A stretch of DNA of 36,713 nucleotides from Gloeomargaritaceae cyanobacterium C42_A2020_066 (GTDB taxonomy: Bacteria; Cyanobacteriota; Cyanobacteriia; Gloeomargaritales; Gloeomargaritaceae): assembly GCA_015272465.1 (NCBI GenBank), contig JACYLR010000112.1, forward strand, positions 1 to 36,713, read 5' to 3'. A program made the translations under genes and the position numbers. Below the pieces are notes generated by a model. That model made no database searches. It worked only from the letters and a program-made list of their open reading frames with translations, and had not been told where the DNA came from. Numbering within the stretch: the first letter of the stretch is position 1; each line of letters begins with the position of its first letter. Of the stretch, positions 1 through 9,827 are shown one piece after another.

Positions 1-59
1 CGGATCCTCGGCCCAAGGTTTTGTAGGATTGCGGCAAGCCAGACTTTACCCAGTGAGCC

Positions 60-2630
60 ATGACCCTCGTAGGCACTGAGGATTTCTGCGGCGATCTCCT
101 GACCTGGTTGCAGGAGCGCACCCCCTTAGCCAGTCTCCCCAGTCCAGTCCTGGCTGACTTGGCGACCCTTTTGGTGCGGCGTACCTATCCAGCCGGCACG
201 ACCTTGGTGGCCCCTGACCGCCGCCCCGATGCCTTGGCGATTCTGATCCAGGGGAATGTGGAGCGGTTCTATCCCACCCCGGCCGGCCGCTTGGGGGCCA
301 GTAGTTTGCTTCCCGGCTACCTAATTGGTTTTCAGGAACTAGCCTTAGATCGGCCGGCCGCCGTGGTTGTGGAAACCCAATCCCCCACCGAGGTCTGGCA
401 TCTCCCCGCAGCCCCCTTCCGCGCCTGGCTGAGCCGGTATCCCGAAGTCAGTCTGACCCTGGCGCAGCACTTGGCCCAGGAGGTGGTGGAGTTGCGGGGA
501 CAACTGCTGTTTGAGCAGGAACGCCAAGCAGCCCTGCGGCCCTTTGTGGTACCTCGGATCAAGCGCGGCATTGTGGGAACCAGTCGCTATGCCCAGCGGT
601 TGCGGCAGCAGATCAAACAGGCGGCCGGCTGGCCCCAGCCGGTGGTGGTTTTTGGCGAACCGGGTCTCCAGAAGGACAATATCGCCGCCCTGATCCACTT
701 TGGCTCTGTCCACCGTCGTCAACCCCTGATTCAACTCAACTGCGCCACCCTCCAGGCCAGTGGGGCCGATCTGTTCGGCCGGGCCGGGGGGAAACCTGGA
801 CTGTTGGGTTACCTAGGCCAGGGCACTCTGGTGCTCAACAATATCCAAGATCTGGCCCCAGAACTGGTTCCCCGGCTCCAGACCCTGATCCAGACCGGCC
901 GCTATACCCCCGTCGGCCGGCCGGAGGACGCGCCCGGTGCCGATCAACCGATGCAGGCGAGGGTGATCCTGATCGCCGAAACCACCCATCCCCTGACCAC
1001 GGCGATTCCCCAGGTGATCCGGGTGACACCCCTACGCGTGACGCGGGAAGACTTGGCCGCCCAGGTGAAGTACTACCTCAGCCTCTACTGTCAAACCCAC
1101 GGTATTCCCCAGCCCCGCCTCACCCCGGAGGCCCTGCGGCGGCTCCAAAGTTATGACTTTCCTGGCAATTTGACGGAACTGGAAAACCTGGTGGCTCGTG
1201 CCCTGCGCCAGAGCCCCGGTGCCACCGAGTTAGGAGAAGAGGTGTTCTGGCCGGCCGAAGTGCGGGGGCGGCGGTTCCGCGTCAACCTGCTCAACAGCTA
1301 TCCCTGGTTGCGCCAGGTGCTGCGCAGCCCCTGGTGGCCCGACCGGATTAACTATGGTTTCACCCTAACGGTCTTTGCCTTTGTCGTGGCGGTGCTCTTT
1401 CTTGGCCCCCAGACCCGCCAGACCAACTTCGCCCTCAACCTGTTTTGGGCCTGGTGGTGGCCGGTGGTGCTCCTCAGTTTCCCCCTTGTGGGACGGCTCT
1501 GGTGTGCCATCTGTCCCTTCATGATCTACGGTGAACTGGCCCAACGCCTTTCCCTCTGGATCTATCCCCGTGCCCTGGGACGCTGGCCGCGCCAAGTGGC
1601 TGAGCGGTGGGGGGGCTGGTGCCTCTATGGCCTGTTCACCGCCATCCTGCTCTGGGAGGAACTCTGGCACCTGGAGGATACGGCCTACCTGTCCGGTGCG
1701 CTGTTGCTGTTGATTACGGCCGGCGCGGTGGTCGGTTCGCTCCTATTTGAGCGCCGCTTCTGGTGCCGCTACCTCTGTCCAATTGGGGGCATGAATGGCT
1801 TATTCGCGAAGCTGGCAGTGACGGAACTGCGCGCCCAGCAGGGCATCTGTGCTGCCGCCTGCACCACCTATCAGTGCTACAAGGGCGGCCCCAGTTTGGG
1901 TGAAGGCCAAGAAACGGGTGGCTGTCCTCTCTATTCCCATCCTGCCCAACTGGTGGATAACCGGGACTGTGTCCTGTGCATGACCTGCCTGAAAGCCTGT
2001 CCCCACCGCTCTGTAGCCCTCAATCTACGGCCGCCCGCCATTGAGTTGTGGACAACCCACACCCCCCGCGCCTCGGAAGTGGCCCTGTTGCTGCTGCTGT
2101 TGGGGGCCGTGTTCCTCCACCACCTGCCTGAGTTGCAAGCCTGGGCCGGCCGGCCGGCCGTACCCCTGTCCTTTGCCGAACATGCCCTCTGGTCTGTTGT
2201 GGCGCTCCTAGGGCCGGGCTTGATTCCCCTGGGCTGCTATGCCCTCATTCCGGCCGGCCGGGCACTGGTTAACCGCTTGGGACAAACCTGGCCCAAACCC
2301 CGACCCTGGCTGACCCTCGCCTACGGCTACCTCCCCCTCATTTGGGGCGCCAACCTGACCCACTACCTGCCCTTGGGATTAGGGGAGGCCGGCCGGATTG
2401 TTCCTGTCACCTGGACTACCTTTGGCGCAATGAGTCCCGTGGCTTCACCGGTTCTTGTTGCCCACCCAGCGGTGATTGCCTTTCTCCAGGGCACGACTCT
2501 GATAAGTACTACCCTGGCCAGCCTCTGGGTCAGTCAAAATATTGCCCGTCAACCTTTTTGGGCACTCCTGCCCCAACACCTCGGCATTCTGGGGCTGGGC
2601 GTCGGCCTCTGGCGGCTGGTGCTAGGCTGA
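60..2630 (+). CDS. Multidomain protein: N-terminal cyclic-nucleotide-binding-like domain, degenerate sigma54-type AAA+ domain, C-terminal NapH/NosR-like membrane ferredoxin domain
   Basis: 856-aa ORF. N-terminus has a cNMP/CAP-like fold pattern. Middle has 'VVVFGEPGLQKDNIAALIHFGS...LIQLNCATL' resembling a sigma54-activator AAA domain with no GK[ST]. C-terminus has TM helices with 'WCAICPF', 'WCRYLCPIGG' and 'CVLCMTCLKACPH' Cys clusters. Confidence 0.8.
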   Translation: MTLVGTEDFCGDLLTWLQERTPLASLPSPVLADLATLLVRRTYPAGTTLVAPDRRPDALAILIQGNVERFYPTPAGRLGASSLLPGYLIGFQELALDRPAAVVVETQSPTEVWHLPAAPFRAWLSRYPEVSLTLAQHLAQEVVELRGQLLFEQERQAALRPFVVPRIKRGIVGTSRYAQRLRQQIKQAAGWPQPVVVFGEPGLQKDNIAALIHFGSVHRRQPLIQLNCATLQASGADLFGRAGGKPGLLGYLGQGTLVLNNIQDLAPELVPRLQTLIQTGRYTPVGRPEDAPGADQPMQARVILIAETTHPLTTAIPQVIRVTPLRVTREDLAAQVKYYLSLYCQTHGIPQPRLTPEALRRLQSYDFPGNLTELENLVARALRQSPGATELGEEVFWPAEVRGRRFRVNLLNSYPWLRQVLRSPWWPDRINYGFTLTVFAFVVAVLFLGPQTRQTNFALNLFWAWWWPVVLLSFPLVGRLWCAICPFMIYGELAQRLSLWIYPRALGRWPRQVAERWGGWCLYGLFTAILLWEELWHLEDTAYLSGALLLLITAGAVVGSLLFERRFWCRYLCPIGGMNGLFAKLAVTELRAQQGICAAACTTYQCYKGGPSLGEGQETGGCPLYSHPAQLVDNRDCVLCMTCLKACPHRSVALNLRPPAIELWTTHTPRASEVALLLLLLGAVFLHHLPELQAWAGRPAVPLSFAEHALWSVVALLGPGLIPLGCYALIPAGRALVNRLGQTWPKPRPWLTLAYGYLPLIWGANLTHYLPLGLGEAGRIVPVTWTTFGAMSPVASPVLVAHPAVIAFLQGTTLISTTLASLWVSQNIARQPFWALLPQHLGILGLGVGLWRLVLG
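2144..2159. repeat. (GGCC)4 16-bp tandem run inside the cNMP/FeS fusion gene
   Basis: GGCCGGCCGGCCGGCC read directly, encoding WAGRPAV. Confidence 0.95.
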
Positions 2631-2799
2631 TCCCCGCCCGTTGTGACACGTCCACCTATCTGGTAAAATCGGCTCCTGTTGGTTGGTAACTTCCAATACA
2701 GAGTGCCCAACCTCACTGGGCAATGGCTTGGGCGGCCGGCCGTCCCGGTTTGGTGTATATCTCTAAGTAACGAATCCGACGTGACCTGAGGGAACCTCT

Positions 2800-3810
2800 A
2801 TGACCAGTCAGCCAGACCGTGTGGTCGTCATTGGTGTTGCCGGAGATTCAGGTTGTGGCAAATCCACCTTCCTGCGCCGCCTGACCGATCTGTTCGGATC
2901 GGAACTGATGACCGTCATTTGTCTGGATGACTACCACTCCCTGGATCGCAAACAGCGCAAAGAGCAGGGGGTTACGGCCCTCAACCCCAAGGCCAATAAC
3001 TTCGACCTCATGTATGAGCAGGTCAAGGCCCTGAAGGACGGCAAGTCCGTCGATAAGCCAATTTATAACCACGAAACCGGGATGATCGATCCCCCGGAAC
3101 GTATCCATGCCAACCGGATCGTTGTCATTGAGGGGCTGCATCCGTTCTATGACGAGCGCGTCCGCGAACTCGTGGACTTTGGGGTTTACCTGGACATCAG
3201 CGATGAGGTCAAGATCGCCTGGAAAATCCAGCGGGACATGGCCGAGCGGGGTCACACCTATGATGATGTGCTGCGTTCTATCGAGTCCCGTCGTCCTGAC
3301 TTCAGTGCCTATATCGATCCCCAGAAGCAGCACGCCGATGTGGTGATTCAGGTACTTCCTACCCAACTGATTCCCAACGATACAGAGCGGAAGATTCTGC
3401 GGATTCGGATGATCCAACGGGAAGGCCGGCCGGGCTTCCAGTCTGCCTACCTGTTTGATGAAGGTTCCACCATCGACTGGATTCCCTGTGGTCGCAAGCT
3501 CACCTGCCACTACCCAGGCATTCGCTTGCACTACGGCCCCGATAGCTACTATGGTAACGAGGTTTCGACGCTGGAACTGGACGGCCAGTTCGAGAACTTG
3601 GAGGAGCTGATTTACATTGAGCAGCATCTCAGTAACACCTCCACCCAGTATTACGGTGAGATGACCGAGTTGCTGGCCAAGCACCCCGAATACCCCGGCT
3701 CCAACAATGGGACAGGGCTGTTCCAGGTTTTGGTTGGCCTGAAAATGCGGGCCATGTATGACTACCTAAACGCCAAAGAAGCTCCAGTAGCCGTGGGTGT
3801 AGGTAGCTAA
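2800..3810 (+). CDS. prk: Phosphoribulokinase
   Basis: 'GVAGDSGCGKSTFLRRLTDLFG...CLDDYHSLDRKQRKE...YNHETG' and 'YLFDEGSTIDWIPCGRKLTCHYPGI' are characteristic of cyanobacterial PRK. Confidence 0.97.
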   Translation: MTSQPDRVVVIGVAGDSGCGKSTFLRRLTDLFGSELMTVICLDDYHSLDRKQRKEQGVTALNPKANNFDLMYEQVKALKDGKSVDKPIYNHETGMIDPPERIHANRIVVIEGLHPFYDERVRELVDFGVYLDISDEVKIAWKIQRDMAERGHTYDDVLRSIESRRPDFSAYIDPQKQHADVVIQVLPTQLIPNDTERKILRIRMIQREGRPGFQSAYLFDEGSTIDWIPCGRKLTCHYPGIRLHYGPDSYYGNEVSTLELDGQFENLEELIYIEQHLSNTSTQYYGEMTELLAKHPEYPGSNNGTGLFQVLVGLKMRAMYDYLNAKEAPVAVGVGS

Positions 3811-4023
3811 TTCGAGAGTCCAAGCTCATCGCGATTCGGTTTTCTAGTCAATCTACCTATCCAGTTTTTCTCTGTTGAGAGGCCAGAATACCGCCGCAAC
3901 CCGACCTGCTGGATATCTAACCATCTTTAGGGGAATGAGACACTTTTTTCGACTTCATGGGTGTCCCTAATTAGCCTTAGGGCTTGACGGTAGGCCGAAG
4001 GCAGAAAGGACAGGGGCGAGGAT

Positions 4024-4138
4024 GGGTGTCTCATGCTTCACTTAAGTGGCCCTATAAGCATGCGATAAGCCGAGATTCAAAACCTATTGACCCCTATTGT
4101 TAATAGGCTCCTATCAGGACAAGGAAATCGAGGTGTCC
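4024..4138. mobile_element. Candidate diverged copy of the same ~115-120 bp intergenic element
   Basis: Starts GGGTGTCTC and ends GAGGTGTCC. CTATTGT(T/C)AAT and GAGGTG(T/C)CCTAA are spaced exactly as in the 35.3 kb copy (36 nt offset in both). Confidence 0.35.
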
Positions 4139-4314
4139 TAAATATGAGGTGCTAGAGACCCATTCAAGAATCACCTTCGTGACAGCAGTCCTGGGTTCTC
4201 GCGGATGAGCACGATGATCTGAATCAACTCAAGGGCCGGCCGGCCGATGGTAAGGTAAGGGCCATTGATGCTCCCAGGGCTGCTGCCCTCCGCCTGGAAT
4301 CCACCCACCGAGCC

Positions 4315-5364
4315 TTGAATCTCTCGCCCAACTCCAACCCTGCCCACACCCCAGTGACCCAGCGGCCGGCCGTGGGGCCTTTGTGTCTAGTCATTGCGGC
4401 CTTGGCCTTTGCCGCAGCGACAGCAGTGGCCATGCAACTGACGCAGTTAGGTGAAGCGCATCCGGTAGAGGGCCGCAACCCTATTTCCTTTTGCAATGTC
4501 CTGTTTGTCGGCAACCTCTGCGCCCTGCTGGTGCTCCTGCCCCTCTACCATCAGCCTTGGACGGCCGGCCGCTGGCACAGCCTGACCCGACCCCAGTGGC
4601 TTGCCCTCGGTGCCGTTGCTCTGCTCTCCGGTGCCCTCAGCCCCGCCCTTATCTTTACCGCCTTGGAATACACCGACGCCAATACAGTCCTGATTCTGGG
4701 GCGACTGGGGCCGCCCCTGACCCTGATCCTGGGTGCCCTCTGCTTTCGTCAGACCCTTGGGGTTTGGACTTGCCTGGGCGCGGCCTTGGCCTTTGGAGGA
4801 GGGCTGGTGGCCCTGGCATTCCATTCACCTGACCCAGCTCCGGTGATGGTGATGGGAGGCGTGGGCCTGGGACAAGGGCCAGTGCTCGTTCTATTGGGTA
4901 CCCTGAGTGGGGTTTTGGGTGGGCTATTGAGTCGAGCCTTCCTGGTGGCGCTCCCCCTGGGAATACCGCTGCTGGTGCGGCACGGGGCGGGTACAGTCAT
5001 CTTCTTCGGGATTGCCAGCGTGGTGTTTGGGCCACACCATTTCCAGGATGCCTTTAGCCCAGTTCTTTGGCAGTGGATGCTGATTTATGGGGGTGGCATC
5101 ATTGCCTTGGGGCAAGTTTGTCTGGCAGTCGGGATGCGTCTGACACCGCTGCTGCCCACCCATCTGGTGCAATCGGCCAATCCGTTGTTGGGATTGCTGG
5201 CTAACTTTGTGATTTTGGGGCAGATTCCTACTGCGGCCCAGGGCTGGGGAATGGCCTTGATCCTCACCGGCACCCTGGTCAGTTTGGTGGGTTGGGTCAC
5301 GCATCCTGTCCAGAACCGGGGAATGCGTATGATGGCGGAAGCCGCTGTATTCCGAGGCGTGTAG
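4315..5364 (+). CDS. EamA/DMT-superfamily transporter
   Basis: About 10 hydrophobic segments with a two-fold EamA-like pattern ('ALEYTDANTVLILGRLGPPLTLILGALCFRQ', 'LTPLLPTHLVQSANPLLGLLANFVILGQIP'). TTG start as given; true start uncertain. Confidence 0.75.
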   Translation: MNLSPNSNPAHTPVTQRPAVGPLCLVIAALAFAAATAVAMQLTQLGEAHPVEGRNPISFCNVLFVGNLCALLVLLPLYHQPWTAGRWHSLTRPQWLALGAVALLSGALSPALIFTALEYTDANTVLILGRLGPPLTLILGALCFRQTLGVWTCLGAALAFGGGLVALAFHSPDPAPVMVMGGVGLGQGPVLVLLGTLSGVLGGLLSRAFLVALPLGIPLLVRHGAGTVIFFGIASVVFGPHHFQDAFSPVLWQWMLIYGGGIIALGQVCLAVGMRLTPLLPTHLVQSANPLLGLLANFVILGQIPTAAQGWGMALILTGTLVSLVGWVTHPVQNRGMRMMAEAAVFRGV

Positions 5365-5434
5365 GTCTGCATGAGGACGACTACCATCGGGAATCAGATG
5401 CGGAGTTGCCCTTCAGGGGTTCAGGAGTCTGACG

Positions 5435-6490
5435 GTGTTTAAGGTCGGCCGGCCGGAGTGGGCCACTTGTGCCCAAGGAGACCTGGGAGATTACGTCACG
5501 GCCTTGGTCTGGTCACCCCAGGGCGACGCCCTAGCTGCCATCTCCGGCGTTGGGCACTTGCAACTTTGGTCACCCCCAAACGGCTGGCGAACCCTGCGGC
5601 CGGCCGATGGATTTTCCCTCGATGCAGTGGGGTTTGCCCCCACGGGGCAGGTGCTGGCCACCGCGGGTCAGGCCGGCCGGGTGGAGATTTGGGATTTGGC
5701 CCAAGGAAAACCCTGGGTGATCGAGCATTCGGGACAGTGGATCGACCGCCTGGCCTGGCATCCCACCCACCCCCAACTGGCCTTCAACCTGGGTACCCAC
5801 GTTCAGATTTGGGACACGGCCGGCCGGCAACTGGAGGCCACCCTACCCCTGGAAGGGGGCGCAGCCAGCGGACTCATCTGGCATCCCCAGGGCAGCCATT
5901 TGGCTGTTGGGACAGGGGCCGGTGTGCTGATCTGGCCGGCCGGGGCCTGGGAGGAAGACCCCCACCGCTTGGCCACCCCTGCAGCGGTACTCAATCTGGC
6001 CTGGTCACCCAGTGGGCAGTACCTGGCGGCCGGCCTGCTGGATCGTTCCCTGCGGGTCTGGCCCCAGGATCTGAACGACCCCTGGGCAATGACAGGTTTT
6101 CCGGCCAAGATTCGCCACCTGCTCTGGTCTGAGGCCCTAGGCGGAGGGACGCCGCGCCTGGCTTCCACCAGTGCCGATGGTCTGGTGGTCTGGAGTCGCC
6201 ACCGGCGCGAGGCGGAGGGTTGGCAAAGTCATGTGCTCCAAGGGCATACGGATACGGTGCAGGCCCTGGGGTTTCAGCCTGGGACGCTGATGCTGGCCAC
6301 GGCCGGCCGGGAGGGACGGCTCTGTATGTGGTCTGATAGCTACCGGCGGGTGCAGACCCTAGAACAGGATCAGCCCTTGACGACCTTGGCCTGGCAGCCC
6401 CAGGGCAAGCTGCTTGCGGCCGGCACCGAAACCGGTATAGTCCTGCTCTGGCAACCCAGTCAGCGGGGGCGGGGCTTCGGCCGGCCCTAG
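5435..6490 (+). CDS. WD40 repeat protein
   Basis: Repeated '..LAWSPSGQYLAAGLLDRSLRVW', 'ALGFQPGTLMLATAGREGRLCMWS', 'LAWQPQGKLLAAGTETGIVLLW' units. GTG start. Confidence 0.88.
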   Translation: MFKVGRPEWATCAQGDLGDYVTALVWSPQGDALAAISGVGHLQLWSPPNGWRTLRPADGFSLDAVGFAPTGQVLATAGQAGRVEIWDLAQGKPWVIEHSGQWIDRLAWHPTHPQLAFNLGTHVQIWDTAGRQLEATLPLEGGAASGLIWHPQGSHLAVGTGAGVLIWPAGAWEEDPHRLATPAAVLNLAWSPSGQYLAAGLLDRSLRVWPQDLNDPWAMTGFPAKIRHLLWSEALGGGTPRLASTSADGLVVWSRHRREAEGWQSHVLQGHTDTVQALGFQPGTLMLATAGREGRLCMWSDSYRRVQTLEQDQPLTTLAWQPQGKLLAAGTETGIVLLWQPSQRGRGFGRP

Positions 6491-6532
6491 TCCAAGACTT
6501 CAGTTGTGCGAGTTCTGTCCTGATTATCTGTC

Positions 6533-7897
6533 ATGGAATGCCATTGCACCCGCACCACCTGCCCGGCTCCGGGGATTTTGGTGCCCGATTTACCTCAGGC
6601 CCAACTCACCGAGCAGGTCTGCCCCACCTGTGGCATGCCCCTCTGCCTGGCCGGCCGGTACTGGCCCGTGCGGCTGCTGGCCGAAGGCGGATTTGGCGAT
6701 ACCTACCTGGCCCGCGACCTGCTCACCCCGTCACGGCGCTCATGTGTTGTCAAGCGGCTGCACACGGGGCGCTTCACTCCAGGCGAACAACTGGCCAAGG
6801 CTCAGGATCTCTTCTACCAAGAAGCCGAGGTGCTAGAGATTCTCGGTACCCATCCCCAGATTCCCTACCTCCACGCTTTCTTCACCCTGACGCCGCCGGT
6901 CTTCAACGCCGAGCCTGAGGTCGAGTACTTCTACTTAGTCGAGGAGTTTATTCCGGGTCAGGACTTACTCAGCGAACTGCAAGCCCGCGGCCCCTTTTCC
7001 GAGGGCTGCATTCTCGACATCCTCGATAGCTTGTTGCCCATCCTCAGTTTCATTCACGACCAGGGCATCATTCACCGGGACCTCAAGCCCGCCAATATCA
7101 TTCGCCATGAGGATGGCACCCTCTATCTAGTCGATTTTGGGGTCGTGCGGAAAACCTACAGTGCCCTGTCTCGCCAGTCCACCATTGTCGGCAGTCCCGC
7201 CTTTGCGCCGCCCGAACAGCAGTACGGCACCCAAGTTGTCCCCGCCTCAGACCTCTACGCCCTAGGGGTGACCTGCATTACCCTGTTGACCGGCTACGAC
7301 CCCACGAACCTCTACGATGCTGGGGAGCAACGCTGGCATTGGCGGCCCCTCACCCAAATCAGTCCGGGCTTTGCGGATATCCTCGATAAGCTGCTCCAAC
7401 CGCGCATCTCCGAGCGCTACAGCACGGCCCAAGCTGTCCAGGCGGATCTGCGAACTGGGCAACCCGACAAGCCCGTGCCTGATCGGATCGCCCGGCTGAT
7501 CACCCCCGATCTAATAACCCGGCTGCGCGGCCCCCAGGGCTTCGGCATTCGCGATCGGCGCTACCTGCTCAAGGTCTATCCCCGTACTTTTGTGGGGTCA
7601 GAGGCGACGACCTGGATGGTACGCAACCTGGGGCTAGATCGGATTGAGGCCGTGACCTTAGGCCAGGCGCTGTTGACCCGCGGCCTGATTCACCATGTGG
7701 TCGATGCTCACTCCTTCCGGGATGGCTTTTACTTCTATCGGTTTTATGCGGATGAGTCGGAGACAGATGTGGCCCCGCAGTCAGTTATCCATTCGGCGTT
7801 GCGGGGGCTTTCCGGTTCCTTGACCCCCCGGCCCCAGAAGCGACGGGATGGGAATGGCTCCACAGAATTGAGTTCTGATCCTCCAACTGCGCCCTAG
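6533..7897 (+). CDS. Ser/Thr protein kinase with N-terminal Cys-rich segment and C-terminal DEP-like domain
   Basis: Kinase motifs 'LLAEGGFGDTYLARD', 'VVKRL', 'IIHRDLKPANI', 'LVDFGV', 'APPEQ'. N-terminal 'CHCTRTTC...CPTCGMPLC'. C-terminal 'VGSEATTWMVRNLGLDRIEAVTLGQALLTRGLIHHVVDAHSFRDGFYFYRF' resembles DEP. Confidence 0.9.
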   Translation: MECHCTRTTCPAPGILVPDLPQAQLTEQVCPTCGMPLCLAGRYWPVRLLAEGGFGDTYLARDLLTPSRRSCVVKRLHTGRFTPGEQLAKAQDLFYQEAEVLEILGTHPQIPYLHAFFTLTPPVFNAEPEVEYFYLVEEFIPGQDLLSELQARGPFSEGCILDILDSLLPILSFIHDQGIIHRDLKPANIIRHEDGTLYLVDFGVVRKTYSALSRQSTIVGSPAFAPPEQQYGTQVVPASDLYALGVTCITLLTGYDPTNLYDAGEQRWHWRPLTQISPGFADILDKLLQPRISERYSTAQAVQADLRTGQPDKPVPDRIARLITPDLITRLRGPQGFGIRDRRYLLKVYPRTFVGSEATTWMVRNLGLDRIEAVTLGQALLTRGLIHHVVDAHSFRDGFYFYRFYADESETDVAPQSVIHSALRGLSGSLTPRPQKRRDGNGSTELSSDPPTAP

Positions 7898-7979
7898 GAC
7901 AAACCATTCACCGCCAGCGTGAACCCGGCCGGCCGATTTCCTGTCTTTAGCTCTGACCGGCTCAAAGCCACGGGGAAGT

Positions 7980-9815
7980 ATGCTCTACCGCTGGATTGTT
8001 GTGGGTGTCGCGCTGGGAGGCATGGGGATTGCGGCCGGCCGGGCGGCTGCCCCGGACTTGCCCTACCGCCAGGCGGGTTTGACCGAACGTCAAGCGGCCT
8101 TGCACCTCCTGAACCGCTTCAGCTTTGGCCCCCGCCCCCAGGAGGTGGATCAGGTTGTGCAGATGGGCTTGAACCGCTGGCTGGACACCCAACTCGCCCA
8201 ACGGCCCGACCCAGATCTGCAAAATCGCCTCAAGCATTTAACCGTCCTGCAACCGGGGGGGGAAACCAGCCGCTTCTCCAACCGCAAGGAGATTTTGGCG
8301 GCGGCGCAACAGGCGGGCCTCAAGCTGCGCGAGCTTGGCCCCGACGCCACCCCTGCCCAGAAGGCGGCCTTTCGCAAGCAATTGAATGCCTTCATCGAGC
8401 AGAAAGGGATTACCACCCGCGGCGCTCTCCAGACTGACCTGATGGCCCAGAAGATCCTGCGGGCCACCTACAGCCAAAACCAACTGGCGGAAGTGCTCAG
8501 TGACTTTTGGTACAACCACTTCTACGTCTCCCGGCGGGATCGGGCCGCAGCCCTCTGGATTCTCGACTACGAGATGCGGGCAATTCGGCCCCATGCCCTG
8601 GGTAAGTTCCCCGATCTGCTGCGGGCCACGGCTCAACACCCGGCCATGCTGCTGTATCTGGACAACGCCCAGTCCTCGGCCGGCCCAGAAGCCCTGACGC
8701 TAGGGAACCGTCGCCGCCCCCAACCTCAGGGGGAGATGGCCCCCAAACGGGCGCGCGGCCTGAATGAAAACTACGCCCGCGAACTCCTGGAATTGCACAC
8801 CCTGGGGGTGGATGGGGGCTACACCCAGCAGGACGTGATTGAAGTGGCGCGGACGTTCACCGGCTGGACTCTGTTGCCCGACGGTAAGCTGCGCCAGAAG
8901 GTGATGGCTGCTACGGCTGGCGCGCCCGTTGCACCGACGTTTCGGGGGGACTTTGCCTTTATCCCCAGCCGCCACGACGCGGGGCCAAAGTTGATTCTAG
9001 GCCAGCGCTTCCCTGGCAATCAGGGGTTGGCTGAGGGAGAACAGGTGTTAACCCTGCTGGCCGGCCGGCCGGCCACCGCCCAGCACATTGCCCGCAAGCT
9101 CGCTATCCGCTTTGTCAGCGATACCCCGCCCCCAGCACTGGTGGAGCGCCTCAGCCAAACCTTCCTACGCACCGGGGGCGATACCCCCAGCCTGATCCGC
9201 ACCCTAGTGGCCTCCCCGGAGTTTTGGCAGCCGGCGGCCCAGCGGGCCAAAATCAAGTCGCCTTTTGAATTGGTGATCAGTGCGCTGCGGGGTCTCAACG
9301 CTGAGGTCACGGAACCGGAGGCGGTGGTGCGCTGGTTGGAACGCCTTGGTCAACCTCTCTACGCCTATCCGGCACCCTCCGGCTATCCTGACCAGGCCGA
9401 GGCGTGGGTCAATACCGGTGCCCTCCTCAACCGGATGAGCTTTGCCTTGGACTTGTCGGCCGGCCGGATTCCGGGGGTTACGGTTCAACTGGTCGGCCGG
9501 CCGACAGATACCCTGAATAGTGCCCTAGAGCGCTACAGTGCCCTGCTCCTACCGGAGGTCAATCCGGGCCAACTGCGACAGCGGGTGATGCCCCTGCTGG
9601 AAAATCCCCAAAGTCTAGGCAATCTGGAAGCCCTAGCCCCGGCGATGCCCATGGACGGTCAATCCATGACTCCGGCTGAAAACGGTAAGGCTGATAAAGG
9701 GAAGAAAGGTGAAAAGTTAAGCCGTCGCCCCCGCCGAACACCGGAGGCTCTCCCCTCGGTTTCGGCCCAGGTTGTGGGTGTGCTGATCGGCTCGCCCGAA
9801 TTTCAACGGCGCTAG
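7980..9815 (+). CDS. DUF1800 family protein
   Basis: 'AALHLLNRFSFGPRPQEVDQVVQMGLNRWLDTQL', 'LSDFWYNHFYV', 'NENYARELLELHTLGVDGGYTQQDVIEVARTFTGWTL' are DUF1800 hallmarks. N-terminal signal-like segment. Confidence 0.93.
   Translation: MLYRWIVVGVALGGMGIAAGRAAAPDLPYRQAGLTERQAALHLLNRFSFGPRPQEVDQVVQMGLNRWLDTQLAQRPDPDLQNRLKHLTVLQPGGETSRFSNRKEILAAAQQAGLKLRELGPDATPAQKAAFRKQLNAFIEQKGITTRGALQTDLMAQKILRATYSQNQLAEVLSDFWYNHFYVSRRDRAAALWILDYEMRAIRPHALGKFPDLLRATAQHPAMLLYLDNAQSSAGPEALTLGNRRRPQPQGEMAPKRARGLNENYARELLELHTLGVDGGYTQQDVIEVARTFTGWTLLPDGKLRQKVMAATAGAPVAPTFRGDFAFIPSRHDAGPKLILGQRFPGNQGLAEGEQVLTLLAGRPATAQHIARKLAIRFVSDTPPPALVERLSQTFLRTGGDTPSLIRTLVASPEFWQPAAQRAKIKSPFELVISALRGLNAEVTEPEAVVRWLERLGQPLYAYPAPSGYPDQAEAWVNTGALLNRMSFALDLSAGRIPGVTVQLVGRPTDTLNSALERYSALLLPEVNPGQLRQRVMPLLENPQSLGNLEALAPAMPMDGQSMTPAENGKADKGKKGEKLSRRPRRTPEALPSVSAQVVGVLIGSPEFQRR
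9059..9074. repeat. (GGCC)4 16-bp tandem tetranucleotide run inside the DUF1800 gene
   Basis: GGCCGGCCGGCCGGCC read directly, encoding LAGRPA. Confidence 0.95.
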
Positions 9816-9827
9816 GAGGGAATCCCC

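Noticed and set aside
2848-3684. 278-aa minus-strand ORF opposite prk
   Set aside because: Antisense shadow of a clearly identified gene in GC-rich DNA; no recognisable domain.
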